Shown piece after piece: positions 1-6,178 of a stretch of DNA of 6,296 nucleotides (positions within the stretch are counted from its first letter, which is position 1; each line of letters begins with the position of its first letter). Position numbers and translations under genes: made by a program. The notes below the pieces were generated by a model that was not told the origin of the DNA, did no database searches, and saw only the letters and a program-made list of their open reading frames with translations. Source of the stretch: Planctomycetota bacterium (GTDB lineage Bacteria > Planctomycetota > Planctomycetia > Gemmatales > Gemmataceae); assembly GCA_016200155.1 (NCBI GenBank), contig JACQFG010000342.1, forward strand, positions 1 to 6,296, read 5' to 3'.

Positions 1-156
1 GTAGTTGGCGACTTCGGACACGACAATCACCCCCCTTGCCAACTCGTACAGGTAGCCTTCCTGAACCTCCGCGAACTCAAACGCCCGCAGCGACATCTTG
101 TGGCCCTGATGCTGCGGACCGATCTTGGTCTTCGGCTTGACGACTTTGACGACCAT
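1..156 (-). CDS. Uma2 family (DUF820) endonuclease-like protein, N-terminal part
   Basis: Partial gene: the first 52 codons are present and the reading frame runs open out of the left edge. The residues visible include the block YLYELARGVIVVSEV (residues 35-49), which matches the N-terminal signature of Uma2/DUF820 proteins, where an E-L-x-x-G-x-I/V-V-V strand follows a short MSL-x-x-F helix (MSLRAFEF at 21-28). The family has the PD-(D/E)XK restriction-endonuclease fold, but its biological role is poorly known and the catalytic residues lie beyond the window, so activity cannot be judged. The first ~20 residues are Lys/Val-rich and precede the domain. The ATG at 156 is chosen because an AAAGGTGAT ribosome-binding site lies 6 bases upstream; Met21 is a less likely alternative start. 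The gene is transcribed away from the cysteine synthase gene and has its own plausible promoter at 196-224. Confidence 0.72.
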   Translation of the reverse strand, partial: MVVKVVKPKTKIGPQHQGHKMSLRAFEFAEVQEGYLYELARGVIVVSEVANY

Positions 157-195
157 CTTTGCATCACCTTTTGCCAAGGGTAAGATCCTGCCTGA

Positions 196-224
196 ACTAT
201 ATGCGACGAGCACTGCCCCTTCAA
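196..224 (-). promoter_or_regulatory. Putative sigma-70-type promoter for the Uma2 gene
   Basis: Reading leftward, TTGAAG (224-219) is followed by a 17-bp spacer and TATAGT (201-196). These match TTGACA at 4 of 6 and TATAAT at 5 of 6 positions, with the ideal spacing. The predicted transcription start is near 189, giving a leader of about 33 nt that includes the AAAGGTGAT ribosome-binding site before the ATG at 156. The boxes are seen in the sequence; promoter function is inferred. Confidence 0.42.
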
Positions 225-300
225 GCGTATTCGAAGCCGCCGCACCTTGCTTCAGCCTGCATTTTGCCTAAACTCGCCTCTGGACAATTTTCACTTTCCG

Positions 301-306
301 AAGGAG
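301..306 (+). promoter_or_regulatory. Ribosome-binding site deciding the cysteine synthase start
   Basis: AAGGAG lies 6 bases before the ATG at 313. The same frame is open back to a TTG at 247, but the 22 extra residues look unrelated to the family, and this site makes the ATG at 313 the clear start. Confidence 0.85.
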
Positions 307-312
307 AAATCC

Positions 313-1269
313 ATGGCTGCAGGACGAGGCAGAATCTTTGACGATATCACGCAATGCATCGGCAATACGCCGCTCATCAAGCTGCGCCGCGTCGTCGGCA
401 CTGCCAAGGCGACCGTCGTCGCCAAGATGGAAAACGCCAATCCGCTCTGGTCGGTCAAGGACCGCATCGGCGTTTCCATGATCGATGCCGGCGAACGCGA
501 CGGCAAGATCAACAAGGACACCGTTATCATCGAACCGACCTCGGGCAACACCGGCATCGGCCTTGCCTTCACCTGTGCCGCGCGCGGCTACAAGCTCATC
601 GTCACCATGCCCGAATCGATGTCCCTCGAACGCCGACGCCTCCTCAAAGCTTTCGGGGCCGAGATCGTCCTGACGCCGCGCGAGCGGGGCATGACCGGGG
701 CCATCGAGAAAGCGAACGAGTTGCTCAAGCAGTATCCGAAGTCGTTCATGCCGCAGCAGTTCGAGAACCCCGCCAACCCGGAGATTCATCGCAAGACGAC
801 GGCCGAGGAAATCTGGAATGACACCGAAGGCAAGGTCGACATGCTCGTCTCCGGCGTCGGCACGGGCGGCACGATCACCGGCGTCAGCGAGGTCATCAAG
901 AAGAAAAAGCCGTCGTTCAAGGCGATCGCGGTCGAGCCGGTCAACAGCCCGGTGATCACGCAGAAGATGGCCGGTCAGCCGTTGACGCCGTCGCCGCACC
1001 GCATCCAGGGCATCGGCGCGGGTTTCATTCCGGGCGTCCTCAACGTGAAGATCATCGACGAGGTGATCCAGGTCAAGGACGACGACGCCTTCGAGATCGC
1101 CCGCCGCCTGGCGCGCGAGGAAGGCATGCTGTGCGGCATCTCGGGCGGCGCCGCGGCCTGGGCCGCCATCCAGGTCGCCAACCGCCCTGAGAACGCGGGC
1201 AAGCTCATCGTCGTCATCATGCCCGACCTGGGCGAACGCTATCTGTCGACGCCGTTGTTCCCGGAGTGA
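313..1269 (+). CDS. cysK: Cysteine synthase (O-acetylserine sulfhydrylase)
   Basis: This 318-residue protein is full length for the family (about 300-325). It should form L-cysteine from O-acetylserine and sulfide in the cytosol, using pyridoxal phosphate. Landmarks in order are NTPLIKL (18-24), a family hallmark; SVKDRIG (47-53), whose Lys49 is the predicted PLP Schiff-base lysine; PTSGNTGIG (75-83), the substrate-binding asparagine loop with Asn79; GVGTGGT (181-187), the PLP-phosphate loop; GISGG (275-279), whose Ser277 should face the PLP ring nitrogen; and the C-terminal PDLGERYLST (304-313). There is no CBS or other extra domain. The motifs fit CysK better than the standalone cystathionine beta-synthase or CysM forms, but those close relatives cannot be fully excluded by eye. 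The gene is followed 11 bp later by a strong hairpin that separates it from the next gene on the same strand. Confidence 0.93.
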   Translation: MAAGRGRIFDDITQCIGNTPLIKLRRVVGTAKATVVAKMENANPLWSVKDRIGVSMIDAGERDGKINKDTVIIEPTSGNTGIGLAFTCAARGYKLIVTMPESMSLERRRLLKAFGAEIVLTPRERGMTGAIEKANELLKQYPKSFMPQQFENPANPEIHRKTTAEEIWNDTEGKVDMLVSGVGTGGTITGVSEVIKKKKPSFKAIAVEPVNSPVITQKMAGQPLTPSPHRIQGIGAGFIPGVLNVKIIDEVIQVKDDDAFEIARRLAREEGMLCGISGGAAAWAAIQVANRPENAGKLIVVIMPDLGERYLSTPLFPE

Positions 1270-1277
1270 CAAAATCA

Positions 1278-1339
1278 GGAAGCCCCAGGGTGAGGTACTC
1301 CGAGCCCTGGGGTTCGGAGTATCTCACCCTGGGGCTTCT
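1278..1339 (+). repeat. Long palindromic hairpin between cysK and the oxidoreductase
   Basis: The arms 1279-1303 and 1314-1338 pair over 25 bp with only one G-U wobble (1295 with 1322); 1278-1339 adds a further G-U. The loop is the 10 bases 1304-1313. The arms begin AGCCCCAGGGTGAGG and end CTCACCCTGGGGCT. No T-tract follows, so this is not a textbook intrinsic terminator, although it could still stop, pause or protect the cysK transcript 3' end. The element starts about 10 bp after the cysK stop and ends 6 bp before the next start codon, so it would fold over the next gene's translation-initiation region. It resembles REP-like intergenic palindromes; other copies in this genome are expected but cannot be checked here. 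Confidence 0.85.
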
Positions 1340-1344
1340 CACCA

Positions 1345-2523
1345 ATGGCAGTCAACTGCGATATCCTCATCGTCGGCGGCGGCGTCATGGGCACCAGCAT
1401 TGCCTGGCACCTCGCCAAGCGCAAGGCGGGCCGCGTCGTCCTGCTCGAGAAGTCGTACCTCGGCGCCGGCTCGTCGGGCAAGTCCGGCGCCATCGTTCGC
1501 CAGCATTATTCCAACAAGCTGACGGCGAGCATGGCCCAGAAGAGTCTGCGCGTTTACGAGCAATTCGACCAGATCGCCGGCGGGCCCCCCGTCTTCACGC
1601 GCACCGGGATGGTGCTCATCGTGAACGAGAAAGACAAGCCCGGCCTCGATGCCAATGTCAAGATGCAGCAGGAACTCGGCATCGATGTGCGCCCCGTTGC
1701 CGCTCAAGTCCTCGCCGACATCGATCCGAACGCTCGGCTCAAGGAAGACGAGATCGCGATCTTCGAAGCCGAGGCCGGCTATGTCGAGTCGGTGCAGGTC
1801 GTCGCGTCGTATGCCGAGTTCGCACGCCGCGAAGGCGCGGACATTCGGCTCGGCGTCGAGGTCGAGAGCGTCGTCACGGAGAAGAACAAGATCGTCGGCG
1901 TCGAGACCAACGAGGGACGCTACAACAGCCGATGCGTGATTCTAGCTACCGGGCCGTGGGCGGCGCAGCTCGGCAAGAACCTCGGCGTCAAGCTGCCGGT
2001 CCAGGCCTGCCGCACGCAGGTCGCCCTCTATCGCCGGCCCTGCGATTTCGGCCGGCGCACCGCGGTCTATTGCGATTTCGTACAGGGCATCTACTTCAAA
2101 CCGACGCACGGCGAGATGATCCATGCCGGCAGCTTGCAAGGCGAGGAAATCAAGCAGCCGGTCGACCCCGATCAGTACAACGAGGCCGCCGACGGCGATT
2201 GGCTGCCGGTAGTTCGCCAGCGCCTGAGCCGACGCTATCCCGCCATGCATCGCGGCTACGGCCGAGGCGGCTACGGAGCGCTGTACGCGATCACGCCCGA
2301 CTGGCATCCCATCATGGACAAGCTTCCGGGCCTCGAAGGAGCGTACTGCGCCGTCGGCTTCAGCGGCCACGGCTTCAAGATGTCGCCGATCGTCGGGCAG
2401 TTGATGGCGGAACTGGTGGTTGACGGCAAGGCGTCGGCGCTCGACATCGCGCCGCTGCGGTATGCACGCTTCGACGAGAACGATCCGGTGAAGACGCCGT
2501 ATTCCTATGGCGTCATGGGATGA
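1345..2523 (+). CDS. FAD-dependent oxidoreductase, DAO family (sarcosine oxidase beta/glycine oxidase-like)
   Basis: This 392-residue flavoprotein belongs to the D-amino-acid oxidase (DAO, PF01266) superfamily. The N-terminal Rossmann motif GGGVMG (11-16), followed by VVLLEK (31-36) with acidic Glu35 for the FAD ribose, binds FAD. The stretch GSSGKSGAIVRQHYS (42-56) resembles the flavin-contact segment of sarcosine oxidase beta subunits. ATGPWA (201-206) and the C-terminal ITPDWHPI (316-323) and GFSGHGFK (338-345) are typical of DAO-family secondary-amine oxidases and dehydrogenases. The likely reaction is oxidation of a small amine or amino acid such as sarcosine, glycine or dimethylglycine; the exact substrate cannot be read. 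There is no signal peptide, so it is cytosolic. The start is forced: the frame upstream has a TGA at 1291-1293 and no other start codon. There is no good Shine-Dalgarno sequence, because that region is the right arm of a hairpin. Its stop is one base from that of the converging gene. Confidence 0.87.
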   Translation: MAVNCDILIVGGGVMGTSIAWHLAKRKAGRVVLLEKSYLGAGSSGKSGAIVRQHYSNKLTASMAQKSLRVYEQFDQIAGGPPVFTRTGMVLIVNEKDKPGLDANVKMQQELGIDVRPVAAQVLADIDPNARLKEDEIAIFEAEAGYVESVQVVASYAEFARREGADIRLGVEVESVVTEKNKIVGVETNEGRYNSRCVILATGPWAAQLGKNLGVKLPVQACRTQVALYRRPCDFGRRTAVYCDFVQGIYFKPTHGEMIHAGSLQGEEIKQPVDPDQYNEAADGDWLPVVRQRLSRRYPAMHRGYGRGGYGALYAITPDWHPIMDKLPGLEGAYCAVGFSGHGFKMSPIVGQLMAELVVDGKASALDIAPLRYARFDENDPVKTPYSYGVMG

Positions 2524-2524
2524 A

Positions 2525-4138
2525 TCACATCAAGGCCTGGCTCTTCAGCTTGCGCTTCGCCTGCTTGCCGACGTCGGACTTCGGCGAGCGCTTCACGACG
2601 ATCTCCAGCACCTGCTTGCCGAACTCCTGGGCGCGATGCGTTTGCTCTGCGAAGTGAAAGCCGAGGTAGAACAAATCCTCGGCGTCGAGCCATTTCGCCT
2701 TGTTGACGTGGCCGATCAGGTCGAAAGCGGCATTCTGCAGCAGGCGTGTGAACTGATGCAACGGCGGATCGTTGTTGCGGCTGTCGGCGGCGAGTTCGTG
2801 GCTCGACTGCTTCAACCCCGTGGCGGCCAGCTCGAAGCGCGTCTCCTCGCCGCACGCCGGGTCCTGAGCCAGCAATCGGTAGTAGCCGATCGCTTCGGTG
2901 TACTTCTTTTTTTTTCGAAGCTCTTGGGCCTTCGCTTCAATCTGATCGCGCGACCAGGCGTGGTCGATCTCGCGCAAGAAGAAGAACAGCGGCGCCGCCC
3001 GGCGATCCTCGGCATCGTGATGCTTGCACGCCTGAGCGAACGCCTTCGTGCGCTGGGCAGTCGGCAAGTCCTTCGCCGCCGGAGCAAGCGACCTGGCCAG
3101 GAACCAGGCCCGATCATGGTCCTGGGTAGCAAGGAGTTCATCAAGAATCGCGGCCTGCCCGGCCCGAAAGCTCAGCAGCGATTTCAGCGCTGCATCGCGC
3201 AGGGTCCGGTCGGGATGGCGCATCTGCCCGGTCAGGGCTTTGGCGACCTCGGCGCTCTCGACGCCCTGAAGCTTCTCGACGGCGAATCGGCGCGTCGCCA
3301 CATCGCGGGCGTCGAGCAGCTTGATCCAGTGCTTCGAGTTCTTCGCGGTAGCGGGAACCTTCTTTAACATCATCAACGCCGGGGCAACGATCTGGAAGTC
3401 GGTCTCGCCGGCGCATGTCAACAACGCCTGCAGCCGTTTTTCCGTGCCCGGCTCGGCCTGTCCCAGGGCTTGCAGCGCCGCGGCCCGCACCTCGTTGGAG
3501 TGCGGGGGCAGAATGCGCGACCAGAACAGATCCTCCGCCTTTCCCTCGTGCAGGGCCGATACGATGCGCAACATCGCCGCTTCGGACCTCGGCGCGATCT
3601 TCTTGGCGCCAAGCGATTCGATCAGGAACTTCGCTAGAGCGTGGCGTTGCTGGGACGTGTATGCCGGGATTTCCATGGCGAGGCTGCGTGCGGTCGCCTC
3701 GATCACTTTTGCATCTGCGTCGAGCAATCCGTGGGCGGTGACGACGAGGGCGTTGCCCGTGTTCGACTTGGCCAGCACGGCCGCGATGCGCGAGCGCAGG
3801 TGCGGGCTGACCTCGTTCATGACCTTGCCCATGCGATTGGCGCCGCGCGCCCCGAGCAAGCTGGCGGCATGGACCGCCGGCTCGAGTTCCGCGCCTCCCT
3901 TGCGCACCAGGTCCTCCAACGGCTTCAACGCATCGTCGGCTTGCAATTGCCCGAGCGCCTCGATCGCGGCGATGCGCAGCTCCTGCTCGGGATCGTTGAG
4001 GGTTTCGAGAAGCGTCTTAACGAGCTTGCCGTCCTTGGCCCCGACTGCGCCGACGACCTTGAGAGCGGCGCGGCGAATATCGGTCGATTCGCCGTCGGCG
4101 ACCAGGTCCAGCAGTTTGTTGAGCGTGCCGTCCGCCAT
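2525..4138 (-). CDS. HEAT-repeat protein with C-terminal TPR-like helices
   Basis: This 537-residue protein is almost entirely alpha-helical. Clear HEAT-type repeats appear near residues 5-34 and 38-70 (EQELRIAAIEALGQL at 51-65 is a classic second helix), again near 214-240 (NEVRAAALQALGQ) and 300-325 (RTLRDAALKSLLSF). More degenerate repeats fill the stretch between. From about 410 the pattern changes to TPR-like helices (YTEAIGYYRLLAQDP at 413-427; DAEDLFYLGFHFAEQ at 485-499) with a Lys-rich C-terminus. No catalytic domain, signal peptide or membrane segment is visible, so a cytosolic scaffold or protein-binding role is inferred; the partner is unknown. GGGAG at 4150-4146, 7 bases before the ATG, supports the start. 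An A9 run encodes Lys409-Lys411. A long palindrome lies between this gene and the exported protein upstream. Its stop converges on the oxidoreductase stop with one base between. Confidence 0.85.
   Translation of the reverse strand: MADGTLNKLLDLVADGESTDIRRAALKVVGAVGAKDGKLVKTLLETLNDPEQELRIAAIEALGQLQADDALKPLEDLVRKGGAELEPAVHAASLLGARGANRMGKVMNEVSPHLRSRIAAVLAKSNTGNALVVTAHGLLDADAKVIEATARSLAMEIPAYTSQQRHALAKFLIESLGAKKIAPRSEAAMLRIVSALHEGKAEDLFWSRILPPHSNEVRAAALQALGQAEPGTEKRLQALLTCAGETDFQIVAPALMMLKKVPATAKNSKHWIKLLDARDVATRRFAVEKLQGVESAEVAKALTGQMRHPDRTLRDAALKSLLSFRAGQAAILDELLATQDHDRAWFLARSLAPAAKDLPTAQRTKAFAQACKHHDAEDRRAAPLFFFLREIDHAWSRDQIEAKAQELRKKKKYTEAIGYYRLLAQDPACGEETRFELAATGLKQSSHELAADSRNNDPPLHQFTRLLQNAAFDLIGHVNKAKWLDAEDLFYLGFHFAEQTHRAQEFGKQVLEIVVKRSPKSDVGKQAKRKLKSQALM
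2871..2894 (-). other. Stem-loop downstream of the A9 slippery tract
   Basis: In the HEAT/TPR mRNA the bases 2894-2886 (AGCGATCGG) pair with 2879-2871 (CCGATTGCT) as a 9-bp stem with one G-U, leaving a 6-base loop (2885-2880). It starts 11 bases after the slippery heptamer at 2912-2906. That is slightly farther than the 5-9 bases usual for frameshift-stimulating structures. It may be coincidental, because GC-rich coding sequence often folds. Confidence 0.45.
2906..2915 (-). other. A9 tract with in-frame A-AAA-AAG slippery heptamer
   Basis: The coding strand reads CGA AAA AAA AAG, nine consecutive A residues ending in G, within the HEAT/TPR gene (codons 409-411). The last seven bases, A AAA AAG, are in exactly the reading phase of the dnaX-type -1 ribosomal frameshift heptamer. 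A homopolymer this long also allows transcriptional slippage or slipped-strand indels. After a -1 shift the frame stays open to a stop at 2505-2507. This would replace the last 126 residues with about 133 Arg-rich residues and give a product of about 544 residues. No good Shine-Dalgarno-like stimulator is visible about 10 bases upstream. The motif is certain; its function is speculative. Confidence 0.4.
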
Positions 4139-4156
4139 TCTTGATCTCCCATTCCA

Positions 4157-4223
4157 ATCGTCAGAGCCTGAAGCGTAAACAAAGGAGCGAGATTCCTTCC
4201 CTTACGCTTCAGGCTCCGACGAT
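4157..4223 (-). repeat. Long palindromic hairpin between the exported protein and HEAT genes
   Basis: Arms 4157-4178 and 4202-4223 pair over 22 bp with one mismatch (4163 against 4217). The core is AGCCTGAAGCGTAA and its complement. Inside the 23-base loop a further AAGGA (4182-4186) can pair with TCCTT (4194-4198), extending the fold. The last paired base, 4223, is part of the stop codon of the exported protein, so the element begins exactly where that gene ends. It stops about 19 bp before the HEAT gene ATG, just sparing its ribosome-binding site. No T-tract follows the outer arms. Possible roles are 3'-end protection, transcription attenuation between two co-directional genes, or a REP-like repeat. 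I recall similar AGCC-GAAGCGTAA intergenic palindromes in planctomycete genomes but cannot confirm this here. Confidence 0.83.
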
Positions 4224-4990
4224 CACTTCCCCGCGGGCAGCGCCTTGAGGATCGCGCTCGCGGAGATCGCTCCCTTGCCGTCGCGGACCGCCTCGGCAAG
4301 CGCGTGATTCGCAAACGCGTGTACCGCCGGCTCGGACGCCTTGACAATGCCGCGCAGCACGTCCTTGAAGTCGTTGGTCAGCGCCTTGCCGCGGTCCTTC
4401 TTGAGGATGGGTCCGCCGCGCAGCTTGAAGTCGACGAGGTCGAGCTTCATCTCGGTGATGCGCGGCTCGATATTCAGCTCCGGCGGAAACTTCTTGAAGT
4501 TAAAGGACGTACCGACGTCGCACACCATCGCTGCGGTGAAGTTGACATCCGCCGTCGCGTCGGCGCCGACCAGAAGCAATCCCTTCTGCCACTGCTGCCA
4601 TTCGCCGTGGCACATGACGGTCACATCCACGGTCATGACGATGCGCGAGGTCTTTTCATCCAGACCCTTGAAATCGAGGATCGTCAGCTTGAAGTTCTTG
4701 TCGGGATTCTCGACCTGGCCCTTGAAGCGGCGCCAGGCGCCGTGCGGCGCCTCCAAACGGTCGGCGACCTTCATCGTCTTGCGCAGTCCCATCAGCGGCA
4801 GGTTGTTCGGGATCTCGGTCACCTGCCCCCAGCCCGACGCATCCTCGACCTGCTTGGGAAGCTGCTTGACGACGAGCGCCGTGACGAATTTCGAAAGGTC
4901 GGTGAATTTAGGCGCAGACTCGGGTTCCCCGGCCCACGCATTAGGGGGAAGAGCGACCAGGGCGCCTGCCCAGATGCAAATCCAACGCAT
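4223..4990 (-). CDS. Exported protein of unknown function
   Basis: This 255-residue protein belongs to no family I recognise. The start at 4990 is chosen because AAAGGAGAT (5005-4997) lies 8 bases upstream and the protein then begins with a Sec signal peptide: MRW, a hydrophobic stretch at 4-16, and a likely cleavage after AWA (18-20). The frame also extends to an ATG at 5092, but that would place 34 unlikely residues before the signal. The mature part looks beta-rich, with alternating hydrophobic strands (KLTILDFKGL 101-110; RIVMTVDVTV 116-125; EMKLDLVDFKL 180-190), and ends in an Ala-rich helical tail. Two mature cysteines (127, 157) could form a disulfide. No lipobox, membrane anchor or catalytic motif is visible. 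A lipid- or ligand-binding barrel-like fold is possible but only a guess. It is followed directly by a palindrome and then the HEAT/TPR gene. Confidence 0.78.
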   Translation of the reverse strand: MRWICIWAGALVALPPNAWAGEPESAPKFTDLSKFVTALVVKQLPKQVEDASGWGQVTEIPNNLPLMGLRKTMKVADRLEAPHGAWRRFKGQVENPDKNFKLTILDFKGLDEKTSRIVMTVDVTVMCHGEWQQWQKGLLLVGADATADVNFTAAMVCDVGTSFNFKKFPPELNIEPRITEMKLDLVDFKLRGGPILKKDRGKALTNDFKDVLRGIVKASEPAVHAFANHALAEAVRDGKGAISASAILKALPAGK

Positions 4991-5116
4991 GGCTTCATCT
5001 CCTTTGCACGGGGGCGTTCCATCCGGCACGCACGTTCGCGGTGCGGCCTCCCCGTATTCTACGGAAAGCAGCGTAGTCATCATCGTCGTCATCGCGTGGC
5101 ATCGCAGTTTTCTTGG
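4991..5116 (-). promoter_or_regulatory. Leader/promoter region of the exported protein gene
   Basis: This 126-bp gap lies between the stop of the saccharopine dehydrogenase-like gene and the exported protein. It holds a TAGAAT box (5061-5056, 5 of 6 to TATAAT) inside a small inverted repeat CCGTA-TTC-TACGG (5052-5064). No good -35 is visible at 16-18 bp. A transcript from here would have a leader of about 60 nt, containing a 5-bp hairpin (5029-5033 with 5041-5045), before the AAGGAG site at 5004-4999. A GAT/GAC trinucleotide run occupies about 5077-5095. The gap could equally be an internal operon spacer with a weak promoter. Confidence 0.3.
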
Positions 5117-6172
5117 TCATGCCGGCTCGTCAACCCGCGTGACGCCGGCAATCTGCAGGATGAAGTCGGGCCCAAACGCCATGGCCGGCGTCTGAAATCC
5201 CGGCGCGACGTCGCCGCGCAGCACCTGCTCCACCACGGCGAGCGCAGTCTGCACCGTCACATCGTAGGCGTCGGGCGTTTGCAGACGGGCTACGGCTTTG
5301 CTGCCCGTGCCATCGGTCGCCTCGCCCCACAGATAGCAGCGGTTGTTGCGGCGTTGCTCTTCGGTGGGCCCCGGAGCCCGCGCGTGGATGCGTCGCTTGA
5401 GCCAGTTCTGCACCATGGCCGAGCGAAGCAGCCAGCCGAACCAGCGACTTGCGCGCGCCGCGACGCGCGTGCCCCAGGGAGCAGCCATGTAGAATTCGAT
5501 GTTGGGGATGCCTGTCGTGTAGAACGCGGTGGCGACGTCGCCCCAGGGGATGGTGATGGCCTTGGCCGGGCCGGCGCCGAAATCGATGAGCCGCGTCTTC
5601 CATGCCGCGGGGACGCGCCGCAATTTGCCATTCTCGCGCACGATGCCGCCGTCGGGCAAGCTTTCGAGGATGGTCAAGGCGGTGCCGCGCGACACCTGGG
5701 CGGCCCCCTGAAAGCCGAGGGCCAGATGAGTCGCGGAGGGAAGGCGCGTCTTGAGATGAGCCGCCAGACAGTCGGTCGGCACAACGTCGAAGCCGACGCC
5801 GGGCAGAAGCGCGACGCCGACGGCTCGGGCCTCAGCCGAGCGCGCCGCCAACGCCTCGAACACCGGTTCCTCGCCGGTGATGTCGAGGTAGTGCACGCCG
5901 GTCCGGATACAGGCATCCGCCATCGGCCGCGATGTCTGACGAAACGGGCCTGCACAATGCAGCACCGCGCCGGCGCCGCGAATGCCGGCTTCGACCGCGG
6001 AGGCCACGTCGAGCGCGAAAACGCGCTGCTCCAACTTCAACTCTGCCGCCAGTGCTGCCACGCCCTCGGCATTGCGGCCCGCAAGGATCGGTGTCATGCC
6101 GCGCCGTGCAGACTCGCGCGCGATCAGGCCGCCGGTATAGCCGTTGGCGCCGTAGATGAGGAAGTTCGACAT
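5117..6172 (-). CDS. Saccharopine dehydrogenase-like NAD(P)-binding oxidoreductase
   Basis: This 351-residue protein matches the saccharopine dehydrogenase/trans-acting enoyl reductase-like superfamily (PF03435 type Rossmann domain). The nucleotide-binding motif GANGYTG (8-14) sits directly after strand NFLIY, and AGRN (31-34) with Arg33 at the end of the second strand suggests NADP(H) preference. HCAGPF (72-77), YLDITGE (95-101) and GVGFDVVPTD (125-134) are the characteristic conserved blocks. TPDAYDVT (299-306) and GFQTPAMAFG (325-334) form the usual C-terminal end. True saccharopine dehydrogenases are a minority of this superfamily, so the substrate is unknown and lysine metabolism should not be assumed. 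No membrane segment is obvious, so it is probably cytosolic. The ATG at 6172 is the only possible start: the frame has a TGA 15 bases upstream with no other start codon between. There is no Shine-Dalgarno sequence, but a TATAAT lies six bases upstream. Confidence 0.86.
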   Translation of the reverse strand: MSNFLIYGANGYTGGLIARESARRGMTPILAGRNAEGVAALAAELKLEQRVFALDVASAVEAGIRGAGAVLHCAGPFRQTSRPMADACIRTGVHYLDITGEEPVFEALAARSAEARAVGVALLPGVGFDVVPTDCLAAHLKTRLPSATHLALGFQGAAQVSRGTALTILESLPDGGIVRENGKLRRVPAAWKTRLIDFGAGPAKAITIPWGDVATAFYTTGIPNIEFYMAAPWGTRVAARASRWFGWLLRSAMVQNWLKRRIHARAPGPTEEQRRNNRCYLWGEATDGTGSKAVARLQTPDAYDVTVQTALAVVEQVLRGDVAPGFQTPAMAFGPDFILQIAGVTRVDEPA

Positions 6173-6178
6173 GCGCTG

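Larger units (their letters stand above)
157..312. promoter_or_regulatory. Divergent intergenic region between the Uma2 gene and cysteine synthase
   Basis: This 156-bp gap separates two divergently transcribed genes, so it should hold both promoters. The leftward promoter is listed separately. For the rightward gene the best I can find is TTGCTT at 247-252, a 16-bp spacer and TAAACT at 269-274. It matches the sigma-70 consensus only at 3 of 6 and 4 of 6 positions, so it is weak. It would give a leader of about 30 nt ending in the strong AAGGAG. I see no riboswitch, T-box or long inverted repeat here, so sulfur-responsive control of the cysteine synthase is not visible. Confidence 0.4.

Noticed and set aside
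27..245. 72-codon minus-strand frame at the left end
   Set aside because: Arg/Ser-rich and out of phase with the Uma2 reading frame, which carries the family signature and a ribosome-binding site.
157..312. A riboswitch or T-box before cysteine synthase
   Set aside because: The gap is short and I found no extended stem structure or T-box sequence in it.
268..1272. A 334-codon open frame on the minus strand antisense to the whole cysteine synthase gene
   Set aside because: It is rich in Asp, Arg, Leu and Gly in the pattern produced by the antisense of GC-rich codons, matches no family, and the plus strand carries every cysteine synthase motif.
1278..1339. Reading the hairpin as a standard Rho-independent terminator
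   Set aside because: No T-tract follows the stem on either strand; only a non-canonical 3'-end role can be proposed.
1266..2423. A 385-codon open frame on the plus strand overlapping the DAO oxidoreductase in another phase
   Set aside because: Arg/Pro-rich low-complexity translation with no motif; its start lies at the cysK stop and it is a shadow of the true frame.
2507..4178. Several long plus-strand frames opposite the HEAT/TPR gene
   Set aside because: Their translations have no recognisable motif, while the minus-strand frame shows clear HEAT repeats and a good ribosome-binding site.
4991..5092. Upstream ATG at 5092 as the start of the exported protein
   Set aside because: It would bury the signal peptide behind 34 residues, part of them encoded by a GAT/GAC repeat, and it ignores the AAAGGAGAT site before the ATG at 4990.
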